Source: CAZCJA01 sp964499015 (GTDB taxonomy: Bacteria > Elusimicrobiota > Elusimicrobia > F11). Taken from it: a DNA stretch of 13,615 nucleotides. Every line of letters begins with the position of its first letter. Position 1 is the stretch's first letter. The position numbers were made by a program, and so were the translations under genes. Shown here one piece after another: positions 1-6,268 of this stretch. Below the pieces are notes generated by a model that worked only from the letters and a program-made list of their open reading frames with translations, searched no databases and was not told the origin of the DNA. The stretch is taken from the NCBI GenBank assembly GCA_964499015.1, contig CAZCJA010000068.1:1-13615 (forward strand), read 5' to 3'.

Positions 1-329
1 TCGGCGACATCATCACCGACTTGGGCGCCATGATCCAGGGCGGCATGGGCATCGCCGCGGGCGGCAACTTGAACCCCGAAGGTGTTTCCATGTTCGAGCC
101 GATCGGCGGTTCCGCTCCCAAATACACGGGCCGCAACATGATCAATCCTCTCGCCGCGATCTGCGCGGGCGGGCTGATGATGGACAACATCGGCCAGGCC
201 GAAGCGGCCGCGTCCATTGAGAACGCGGTGTTTAAAGCGTTGTCGTCGGGAAAAATCGCTTCGCTGGCCGCAGGCAAGATGGGGCTGACCACCACCGAAG
301 TCGGCGATTACATCGCCTCCCTCATTTAA
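1..329 (+). CDS. leuB: 3-isopropylmalate dehydrogenase / isocitrate dehydrogenase family, C-terminal part (5' end outside window)
   Basis: Only the last ~109 codons are present, read in the frame beginning at base 3 and ending with TAA at 327-329. The family oxidatively decarboxylates beta-hydroxyacids (3-isopropylmalate in leucine synthesis, isocitrate in the TCA cycle) in the cytoplasm. Visible family signatures are GDIITDLGAMIQGG, which carries the metal-binding Asp of the 'GDI(L/I)(S/T)D' segment, and the cofactor loop FEPIGGSAPKYTGRN followed by INPLAAICAG. The C-terminus AAGKMGLTTTEVGDYIASLI is also typical. In place of the classical LeuB loop HGSAPDIAG it has GGSAPKYTG. The Lys-Tyr pair sits where NADP-dependent isocitrate dehydrogenases carry their NADP-recognising Lys-Tyr. 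I recall this GGSAPKYTG subgroup usually being annotated as 3-isopropylmalate dehydrogenase, hence the symbol, but homoisocitrate, tartrate/malate or isocitrate activity is not excluded. It converges on the next gene and overlaps it by four bases. Confidence 0.75.
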   Translation, partial: GDIITDLGAMIQGGMGIAAGGNLNPEGVSMFEPIGGSAPKYTGRNMINPLAAICAGGLMMDNIGQAEAAASIENAVFKALSSGKIASLAAGKMGLTTTEVGDYIASLI

Positions 330-1309
330 ACAGTCAGGATTATTTTTCCGGTTTGTTTTTTCTCTTCCATGCGGCGATGAGCATCGCCCGCTTGGTCGAG
401 GGGAAAGGTTTTATCGATGATCGGTTTTATCTTCCCCGAAAAGACGGCCTTCGAGAGATCTTGAAATTCCCGCGACGTGCCCATCTTTCCGCCGAGAATA
501 GACACATCCCGCCCAAAAAGTCTGCGCAGTTCCAGTTCCACTTTCGGTCCCGATAGATCTCCGCAGGTCACGATCCGTCCGTATTTACCGACGGCCATCA
601 TGCTGGTTTCCCAGGTTGCCGGACCCACATGCTCCATCACCACGTCCACCGTTTGATTCGAGTACATTTCATTGGCGCCCGCGGCGCGGATCGCCGGATT
701 TTTTTCCGGGCTGCTCGTGCTCGCGTAGACGGTTGCGCCAATGTACTTGGCGATCTGTACCGCGGCCAATGCCACGCCGCCGCTTGCACCGACAATTAAA
801 ACCCGTTCCCCTTGTTTCAGCTGGGCTCGTCCGACGAGCAGATGCCAGGCGGTGAGATAGGCGAGGGGAAACGCGGCCGCGTTTTCAAACGACAACGTAT
901 CGGGAATGGGGATTACGTTCTGATCCGGAACCAGAACTTTTTCGGCGTACGTGCCCGGGCGTTTGGCGCCCAATATTTCGAAACTGTCGCACTGGTTGTC
1001 CTGGCCTTTTTTGCAATACGCGCATTGGCCGCAAAAAATATTCGGAGCAATCACCACGCGATCGCCGACGGAAACGCCTTCGGCGTCGGGGCCCACATCG
1101 GATATCACCCCCGCGCCGTCCGCGCCAAGCGTATGGGGCAACTTAACCGGATACGCGGGCAGGCCCATGCGGATCCAAATGTCCACATGGTTCAGGGCGG
1201 CGGCTTTCACCTCGACTACCACCTGGTTGCCCGTGGCCTTGGGCGGCTCCACATTGGCCACTTTCAGGACCTCTGGGCCTCCCGCCTGCTCAAAAATGAT
1301 CGCTTTCAT
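326..1309 (-). CDS. zinc-type medium-chain alcohol dehydrogenase/reductase (MDR) family protein
   Basis: The product is 327 aa from the ATG at 1309 (minus strand), starting MKAIIFEQAGGPEVLK, the usual N-terminus of this family. An upstream in-frame start would add 30 residues not typical of the family. The GroES-like domain (about 1-140) carries PHTLGADGAG and a structural-zinc cysteine cluster, CGQCAYCKKGQDNQC (Cys93, 96, 99, 107). The Rossmann domain has GASGGVA at 174-180. The C-terminal part contains EHVGPATWETS and VTCGDLSGP, typical of the Zn-binding dehydrogenase/quinone-oxidoreductase-like branch. It should be a cytoplasmic NAD(P)H-dependent oxidoreductase; the substrate cannot be deduced. 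The usual stretch between the 'GAD' after the Rossmann fold and 'VDVV.EHVG' seems about 15 residues short (after residue 216), giving a protein somewhat below the usual ~340 aa. It is transcribed divergently from the motor operon, and no strong Shine-Dalgarno is visible. Confidence 0.9.
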   Translation of the reverse strand: MKAIIFEQAGGPEVLKVANVEPPKATGNQVVVEVKAAALNHVDIWIRMGLPAYPVKLPHTLGADGAGVISDVGPDAEGVSVGDRVVIAPNIFCGQCAYCKKGQDNQCDSFEILGAKRPGTYAEKVLVPDQNVIPIPDTLSFENAAAFPLAYLTAWHLLVGRAQLKQGERVLIVGASGGVALAAVQIAKYIGATVYASTSSPEKNPAIRAAGANEMYSNQTVDVVMEHVGPATWETSMMAVGKYGRIVTCGDLSGPKVELELRRLFGRDVSILGGKMGTSREFQDLSKAVFSGKIKPIIDKTFPLDQAGDAHRRMEEKKQTGKIILTV

Positions 1310-1334
1310 GCGGGCAGAATATCCAAAAAATAGG

Positions 1335-1363
1335 TTGAAAAACAGGCACTTCGGGCTTAAATA
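1335..1363 (+). promoter_or_regulatory. candidate sigma70-type promoter for the TPR-FliFG-MotAB operon
   Basis: TTGAAA at 1335-1340 matches five of six bases of the -35 consensus. It is followed after 16 bases by TTAAAT (1357-1362, four of six) in the 88-base divergent interval between the minus-strand dehydrogenase and the TPR gene. The -10 match is mediocre, so this is a candidate only. It would place the transcription start about 30 bases before the ATG at 1398. Confidence 0.35.
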
Positions 1364-1397
1364 AGTAGAGCACTTGAGGTTTCCAAGACGAGGGCTC

Positions 1398-2357
1398 ATG
1401 TCGAAGAAGTGGGACGTAAAAACATATCTATTTTTAAGCGCGTTTTTCCTCTTGGCCGCGCTTCCTCAATCCGTTTCCGCCTGGAGCTGGAATTCCGCGG
1501 ACAATGTTTTGCCCTCTCTCCGTGAGGAACTCGATAAAGAAATTGCCGCTTATCGCCTGCAAGTCGGCAATGGTATGAGCATGCAGGACCGCATCATTGC
1601 TTTGGACCGCCTCATCGGCAATTACCAGCCGCTCGGACTCAACATGGTGGAGCTGGAAACCGAACGCTCGCGACTGATGCTGCAGGAAAAACAACGCCAG
1701 CTCCGCTCCGCCGAACTGCAGACCGAAGCCACCCAGCTTTACGATCGCGGCGTCGCCGAATATCGCGAGGGCCAATACCGCGTTTCAATGGAAACCTTTC
1801 AAGAAGCTGAACGTCTTTTGCCGGACGACACCGGAATCAAGGAGCTGCGGCGCAAATTGCAGGGCATAGCGCCGATCACGGAATCGGAAACCGGTTCGAC
1901 CGGTGATTCCAAGCTGATCCGTTTATCCGTCACCCGCTATTTGGAAAACGACCCGAAGCGTTCGATGAACGCGCTCTTGTACGCCGGGGAGCGCTTCAAA
2001 GAGCGTCGTGAAATCGAACGTCTGCAGCAACTGTTGGAATCGAACCATCCCGAAGTCGAAGCGCCGCGTTTGGCCACCGGCATTAATCTGGTGGACCATA
2101 AACTCCAGCTTTCCCTGGAAGCGATTTACGAAGGCCGCTACTTAACCGCCATTTCCGAATGCACCGACGTTCTTGATCTCGAACCCAACAACGTGCTCGC
2201 GCTGACCCGTCTCGGTTCGGCGTATTTCGCCATGAACGAACAGAACAAGGCCCAGCAGGTTTGGACCAAAGCCCTGCAGCTCGATCCGAACAACGAAGTG
2301 TTGAGAAAGTTTTTGTATGGCCGCAAAGGAGCCTCCCGTGTTGAAAAGAACCCTTAA
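1398..2357 (+). CDS. exported tetratricopeptide-repeat protein, first gene of the motor operon
   Basis: The product is 319 aa from the ATG at 1398, preceded by GAGGG at 1390-1394. An upstream in-frame TTG at 1374 would put eight residues before a good signal peptide and is less likely. Residues 1-28 form a Sec signal (KKWDVK, hydrophobic LFLSAFFLLAALP, cleavage after SVSA) with no lipobox Cys, so a periplasmic protein is predicted. A helical, Gln/Glu/Arg-rich region (about 45-110) precedes TPR-like helices. One repeat lies at about 111-144 (YDRGVAEYREGQYRVSMETF). A clear pair lies at about 235-299 (EAIYEGRYLTAISECTDVLD, then GSAYFAMNEQNKAQQVWTKA ending LQLDPNN). The 3' end overlaps the FliF-FliG gene by 20 bases. 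TPR proteins are scaffolds, so I infer it links the motor to other envelope components. No named flagellar protein is recognised in it. Confidence 0.85.
   Translation: MSKKWDVKTYLFLSAFFLLAALPQSVSAWSWNSADNVLPSLREELDKEIAAYRLQVGNGMSMQDRIIALDRLIGNYQPLGLNMVELETERSRLMLQEKQRQLRSAELQTEATQLYDRGVAEYREGQYRVSMETFQEAERLLPDDTGIKELRRKLQGIAPITESETGSTGDSKLIRLSVTRYLENDPKRSMNALLYAGERFKERREIERLQQLLESNHPEVEAPRLATGINLVDHKLQLSLEAIYEGRYLTAISECTDVLDLEPNNVLALTRLGSAYFAMNEQNKAQQVWTKALQLDPNNEVLRKFLYGRKGASRVEKNP
2325..2331 (+). promoter_or_regulatory. ribosome binding site that decides the GTG start of the FliF-FliG fusion
   Basis: AAAGGAG lies six bases before the GTG at 2338, inside the end of the TPR gene. The ATG at 2317 in the same frame lies upstream of this site and has no comparable motif. 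It would also add seven polar residues (MAAKEPP) before a signal-anchor that otherwise starts cleanly with LKRTLKRT. I therefore choose 2338. Confidence 0.7.
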
Positions 2358-4050
2358 AAGAACCGCGCTCCTCTTGCTGCTCGCCGTCGTCGGCGCAGCC
2401 GTGCTTTTCGCTGAGTCCTCCTGGGACAGTGAGCGGCTTAACCTTGAAACCAATATTCAAAAACGCGTCGAAGAGGCGTTGTCCAAAATAATCCCGGCGA
2501 ACCAGTTTGTGTTGGTCGTGAAAATCGAGCCGCTCGGACAGCAAATTGACGCCAAGGGAAACCCGGTCGAATCCGGCGATGGCTACTTCCTGCCCGGCGT
2601 TCCGGAGCGCCAGCGTTTCGATAACAATCTGAGCGCCAAAGACTTGGCCAGCGCGCTCAAGCCCGACTCGGCGCTTTTCAAGCGCTTCATTCGCCAGATT
2701 TCCGTCACTCTCGTCATCGATCAGGATATCTCCGAAGAAACCGTCGACAAAGTGCGCGAGCTCACCCGTCAAATGGTGGGCTTGGACCCGCAGCGCGGCG
2801 ATACCATCAACGTGCAGCGCACGGTGTTTCAGAAAGCGCCCATCGCGATCATCGACAATTCGAGCATCGCCCAACTGCAGAACAGCCTGAAAAATTACTG
2901 GGTTGTGATTTTATTGACGCTGATTCTTTTCTGCGTGGGCGTGTTCTTCCTTTTTATGTTCGGTCCGCTGCGTGGCTTTTTAAACCGCTTCGTCCAAGTG
3001 CTGCCGACGCTCAAGCCGCAGGAGAGCGAAGGCCAGTATCCGCGTATGGGCGGCGGCGAGATGCCGTACATGCCGTTCTTCCCCGGTTACGGAGCGCTTC
3101 CCGGCCCTCAGGCTGGCGGCAACGGTTCAAATTTCTCCGGTATGCTGCAGGTGGAAAACCCGAACAAAGTATCCCTGCCGTTCAGCTTCATCCGCGAAGA
3201 CAATTTGGGAAATCTCTCCATTCTTCTGTCGCGTGAAAACCCGGAGAAAGCCGCGGTGGTCCTCGGCTATTTGCCGTCCGAATGGATCAGCCGCGTGCTG
3301 ATGCGCATCGAGCCGGCGATGCAGACGGAAATCGCCCAACATTTGGCCACAACGCGACAGCTTTTGCCGGAACAGGTTGAAGATATTGAACAGGATTTGA
3401 AGCGCCGCTTGGATTATATGGTCGGCGGCCCCGATCGTTTGATTTCTATTTATGAATCGCTGGATTTGGACGCACAGAAGCGCATGGTGGACAGCTTAAA
3501 AGAGTCGCGTCCGGAAGTGGCCGATGAAATTCGTAAGCGCTCCCTTTTGTTCGAGGACTTGGAAAAATTGGACGCCGCCGGTCTTAAAACCATACTGCGC
3601 GAAGTGGATCTGCAAACGCTGGTGATGAGCCTGCACGGCACATCCAGCGCGTTCACCAAGAAGATTATGGATAACGTCTCGCCGGGCAAGGCCGAGATTA
3701 TTAAGGAAGAGCTCGAGACGCAGAAAGTGTTCCCGGGTACGCTGGTTATGGAAGCGCAGCGCAAAGTGGCGCTCATCGCGCGCCGTCTGCGTAAAGAAGG
3801 GCATATCAGCGTGCCGCTGGGCGCAACGGACGCGGCGCCGAGCGTCCGCTACGGCAGCGGTGGATCATTGCGCGACAGTCTGAAGCTGCCGCCCGCCCTT
3901 AAAGGAAACGCGCCGGAGACGGTCGTCGAAGGCGTCACCACCAAAAAGAATGAGCCGGGCAAAAATATCGAAGATCGCATTAAGAAATTTATGAAGCGCG
4001 GGGACAACGAAGAGCGCTATCCCCAAGACGACAATCAAACGGGAGCCTGA
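2338..4050 (+). CDS. FliF-FliG fusion: minimal MS-ring-like periplasmic domain joined to FliG middle and C-terminal domains
   Basis: The product is 570 aa from GTG 2338. In order:
- N-terminal signal or anchor (LKRTLKRTALLLLLAVVGAAVLFA, about 2-26).
- Periplasmic domain to about 186 resembling the FliF ring-building region near TM2 (ISVTLVIDQDISEET, then VGLDPQRGDTINVQRTVF).
- Transmembrane helix about 188-208 (VVILLTLILFCVGVFFLFMF).
- Met/Pro/Gly-rich linker to about 268.
- FliG_M-like domain about 283-396 (SRENPEKAAVVLGYLP, MVGGPDRLISIYESLD).
- FliG_C-like torque domain about 404-491 (LLFEDLEKLD, LREVDLQTLVMSLHGTS, IIKEELE, EAQRKVALIARRLRKEGHI).
- Charged tail.

FliG_N, the first two FliF ring domains and FliF's normal C-terminal tail are absent. 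FliF anchors the rotor and FliG receives torque from MotA. Here one polypeptide would do both, spanning the inner membrane. A three-base gap separates it from motA. It is not a normal fliF or fliG, so no symbol is given. Confidence 0.9.
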   Translation: MLKRTLKRTALLLLLAVVGAAVLFAESSWDSERLNLETNIQKRVEEALSKIIPANQFVLVVKIEPLGQQIDAKGNPVESGDGYFLPGVPERQRFDNNLSAKDLASALKPDSALFKRFIRQISVTLVIDQDISEETVDKVRELTRQMVGLDPQRGDTINVQRTVFQKAPIAIIDNSSIAQLQNSLKNYWVVILLTLILFCVGVFFLFMFGPLRGFLNRFVQVLPTLKPQESEGQYPRMGGGEMPYMPFFPGYGALPGPQAGGNGSNFSGMLQVENPNKVSLPFSFIREDNLGNLSILLSRENPEKAAVVLGYLPSEWISRVLMRIEPAMQTEIAQHLATTRQLLPEQVEDIEQDLKRRLDYMVGGPDRLISIYESLDLDAQKRMVDSLKESRPEVADEIRKRSLLFEDLEKLDAAGLKTILREVDLQTLVMSLHGTSSAFTKKIMDNVSPGKAEIIKEELETQKVFPGTLVMEAQRKVALIARRLRKEGHISVPLGATDAAPSVRYGSGGSLRDSLKLPPALKGNAPETVVEGVTTKKNEPGKNIEDRIKKFMKRGDNEERYPQDDNQTGA

Positions 4051-4053
4051 TAA

Positions 4054-4842
4054 ATGGATTTCATGACATTGTTTGGTTGGCTGATCGGGCTCGGATCCAT
4101 CGGCTGGGTTTTGGCGGATGGGGAAATTTTTCGCTTCTTTTACAATACGCATGCGTTGGTTCTCGTGTTCGGCGGCACCCTCGGTTCCACACTGATCACC
4201 TATCCATGGTCGATCTTAAAACGGCTGCCGCACGCGATGCTCCTATTTATGTTCCCGGGCCGGCGCGAATCCTCCGAAACCGTGATGCAAAGCGTGCTGG
4301 CTCTGTCAGGCCGCGCGCGCCGCTCCGGCATGGAGAGCGTCGAAATCGACATGAACGGCGTGCAGAACCGTTTCCTCGCTAATGGGCTGCGCATGATCGC
4401 CGATGGATTGCCCGCCAATTTGATCCGCGCCAATCTGGAGAAAGAAATCCATTTTATCCGCCTACGTCACGCGGAAGTGGCGAATGTGTTTCGCAACATG
4501 GCTACGTACGCACCGATCTTCGGCCTGCTCGGAACGCTGGTCGGCGTCGTGCAAGTGCTGTTGAACCTGTCGGATCCGCGCACGATGGGCATGCACATGG
4601 CCGTCGCCATGACCGCGACCTTTTACGGCATCTTTGGCGCCAATTTTTTGTTTTTGCCCATCGCCGGCAAACTTCACGCGTATTCGGAACAGGAACTGTT
4701 TCTAAAAGAAGTGATGATCGAAGGGGTGCTGTCCATCCAACGGCAAGAAGTGCCGGCCATTCTTACGCGCCGTTTGCAGGCCTACTTGAATGAAGGCGGC
4801 AAAGCCTTGTCCACAGCGAGCGCGCGCGAAGCAAAAGCATGA
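4054..4842 (+). CDS. motA: MotA-family stator protein
   Basis: The product is 262 aa from ATG 4054, with GGGAG at 4041-4045 eight bases upstream. MotA/TolQ/ExbB-type proteins form a pentamer around a MotB dimer and turn ion flow into rotation. Predicted membrane helices lie at about 4-21, 34-52, 147-171 and 183-206, with a large cytoplasmic loop between helices 2 and 3, as in MotA rather than TolQ/ExbB. The two MotA prolines are present: Pro154 in TYAPIFGLLGTLVGV and Pro202 in FLFLPIAGKL. In the cytoplasmic loop, RRSGMESVE (Arg89, Glu97) has the same spacing as the Arg90/Glu98 pair that contacts FliG in E. coli MotA. The coupling gene immediately upstream encodes a FliG-like partner, and the next gene is joined by an ATGA overlap. 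The ion used (H+ or Na+) cannot be told from sequence. Confidence 0.93.
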   Translation: MDFMTLFGWLIGLGSIGWVLADGEIFRFFYNTHALVLVFGGTLGSTLITYPWSILKRLPHAMLLFMFPGRRESSETVMQSVLALSGRARRSGMESVEIDMNGVQNRFLANGLRMIADGLPANLIRANLEKEIHFIRLRHAEVANVFRNMATYAPIFGLLGTLVGVVQVLLNLSDPRTMGMHMAVAMTATFYGIFGANFLFLPIAGKLHAYSEQELFLKEVMIEGVLSIQRQEVPAILTRRLQAYLNEGGKALSTASAREAKA

Positions 4843-5501
4843 TCCACCGTCTTTTCCGCCGCAAGTCCGACGACAGCCGCGCCGAAGGCATCTGGCTCAC
4901 TGTTTATTCCGACCTGATGACCAATTTGGTGCTCGTTTTCTTGGCCATGTACGGCCTGGTCACGATGGGCAACAAAGCCATTGAAGAAGCGGCCGTTTCC
5001 ATGAAATCGCCCGGTTCGTCGATCAAGTCCATGGAAGATCAAACCCTTACTCTCGAAAGCGTCACGCTGTTGTTGCGCCAGGAATTCAAAGACAACAGCG
5101 AGGTGGCAATTCTCGAAGAAACGGGCGTGACGCGCATTCAATTGGGCGAAACCATTCTTTTCGATTCCGGCCGCGCGGAGCTAAAGCCATCGGCCAAGCC
5201 CATGCTGGAAAAAGCGGCGACGTTTCTTGTCCTGCTTCCCTATACCATCGTGGTTGAAGGCCACACCGACGACCGTCCTATTAGAGGCGGCGTTTATCGC
5301 GACAATTGGGAGCTGTCGTTGGGGCGTTCGATGTCGGTGGTCGATCTGTTGTCCAAACAAGGCGGGATTCCCGCCAAACAATTGGCGGCCGCGGCCTATG
5401 GCTTCAATCATCCGCGCGCCTCGAACATGACGCCCGACGGCCGCGCATTGAACCGCCGCGTTGAAATCGCGCTCTTCCGCGACGTCCCGTTTACATTATG
5501 A
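4839..5501 (+). CDS. motB: MotB-family stator protein, first copy
   Basis: The product is 220 aa and starts inside the motA stop codon (ATGA at 4839-4842), so translation is coupled. It has a short basic N-terminus (HRLFRRK), then one membrane helix starting WLTVYSDLMTNLVLVFLAMY. Asp25 is the equivalent of the essential ion-binding Asp32 of E. coli MotB. After a linker, an OmpA-like peptidoglycan-binding domain runs from about 100 to 215, with TILFDSGRAEL, VVEGHTDD, NWELSLGRS and LNRRVEI. In flagellar motors MotB anchors the stator to peptidoglycan and carries the ion. At 220 aa it is compact compared with the ~300 aa of enteric MotB, and the periplasmic linker is short. It differs markedly from the next gene, which is a second MotB. 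Confidence 0.92.
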   Translation: MIHRLFRRKSDDSRAEGIWLTVYSDLMTNLVLVFLAMYGLVTMGNKAIEEAAVSMKSPGSSIKSMEDQTLTLESVTLLLRQEFKDNSEVAILEETGVTRIQLGETILFDSGRAELKPSAKPMLEKAATFLVLLPYTIVVEGHTDDRPIRGGVYRDNWELSLGRSMSVVDLLSKQGGIPAKQLAAAAYGFNHPRASNMTPDGRALNRRVEIALFRDVPFTL

Positions 5502-6259
5502 GCGACGAAGAGAATCTCGAAGAAGGCGGCGAGGGCGAAGCGGAAGAAATTTCGCTTCCGGAACTCGAAGAGCTTCCGGAGACCGACGCCGCTCAAGGGC
5601 AGGGCGCCGAAGAGGAAGAGGAGAAAAGTTGGTTCGGCGCCAACCGCCGCAAGCGCGCGCCGGTCGGCATGCACCGCGACGCAACGAACTTATGGCTGAT
5701 TTCGTATTCCGATTTTATGACGATTCTTTTCATTTTCTTCCTGGTCATGTATGGTTACGCGGTTCTTGAAAAGCAGCAGCGCATGTCGCAAGGCGCGACG
5801 ATTTCATACGACGCTTTCGCCAAGTTGATGGACCGATTTGAGGGCGTGGTGGGCAGCGCCAATGTGGAGATCACGACGGATTCCAACAAGACCACGGTGC
5901 AAATGAAAGACAGCGTGCTCTTTGCCAGTGGAAGCTCCGAGCTGACGCCAAACGCAAAAACGACTCTGGCGGAACTCTCCAAGTCCCTTAAACTGGTCGC
6001 AGGCGACGTGATTGTGGAAGGCCACACGGACAACGTGCCGATTTTTGGGGGCCGCTACAAGTCAAACTGGGAACTCTCGGCGGCTCGCGCTTTCTCCGTT
6101 ATTGAAGAGTTGACCGCCAACGGCGTGCCGGCGAAACGGCTGGCGGCCTGGGGATTCGGCGAGAACCGGCCGATCAGCAGCAACGTAGAAGAAACGGGCC
6201 GGCGCAACAATCGGCGCATTGAAGTGATAATCTTTAACGACAGAACGCACAACACCTAA
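5498..6259 (+). CDS. MotB-family stator protein, second copy with acidic N-terminal extension
   Basis: The product is 253 aa, starting in an ATGA overlap (5498-5501) with the first motB. Residues 1-42 contain 19 Asp/Glu and no basic residue. A basic patch follows (NRRKRAP, 49-55), then the membrane helix LWLISYSDFMTILFIFFLVMY with the ion-binding Asp at position 72. The OmpA-like domain (about 137-247) is complete: SVLFASGSSELTPNAK, VIVEGHTDNVPIFGG, NWELSAARAFSV and NNRRIEVIIF. Family knowledge says MotB acts as a dimer inside a MotA pentamer. With one motA and two motB genes in a row, I infer either a heterodimeric MotB1-MotB2 stator or two interchangeable stators. The acidic cytoplasmic tail is unlike standard MotB and could be a docking or regulatory segment. 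Nine bases separate it from the next gene. Confidence 0.92.
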   Translation: MSDEENLEEGGEGEAEEISLPELEELPETDAAQGQGAEEEEEKSWFGANRRKRAPVGMHRDATNLWLISYSDFMTILFIFFLVMYGYAVLEKQQRMSQGATISYDAFAKLMDRFEGVVGSANVEITTDSNKTTVQMKDSVLFASGSSELTPNAKTTLAELSKSLKLVAGDVIVEGHTDNVPIFGGRYKSNWELSAARAFSVIEELTANGVPAKRLAAWGFGENRPISSNVEETGRRNNRRIEVIIFNDRTHNT

Positions 6260-6268
6260 GGGGAACGA

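Noticed and set aside
2083..2874. Minus-strand open frame of 263 codons opposite the TPR/FliF-FliG junction.
   Set aside because: Both plus-strand genes here have clear domains, and the antisense product shows no motif or ribosome binding site.
4054..6259. MotA/MotB pair considered as a Zorya (ZorAB) anti-phage module.
   Set aside because: No ZorC, ZorD or ZorE helicase/nuclease gene is present. The MotA has the flagellar Arg/Glu loop and a FliG-like partner next to it, and the surroundings are housekeeping genes and not a defence island.
4054..6259. MotA/MotB genes considered as TolQR or ExbBD.
   Set aside because: The MotB proteins carry full OmpA-like peptidoglycan-binding domains, which TolR and ExbD lack, and MotA has a four-helix pattern with a large loop between helices 2 and 3.
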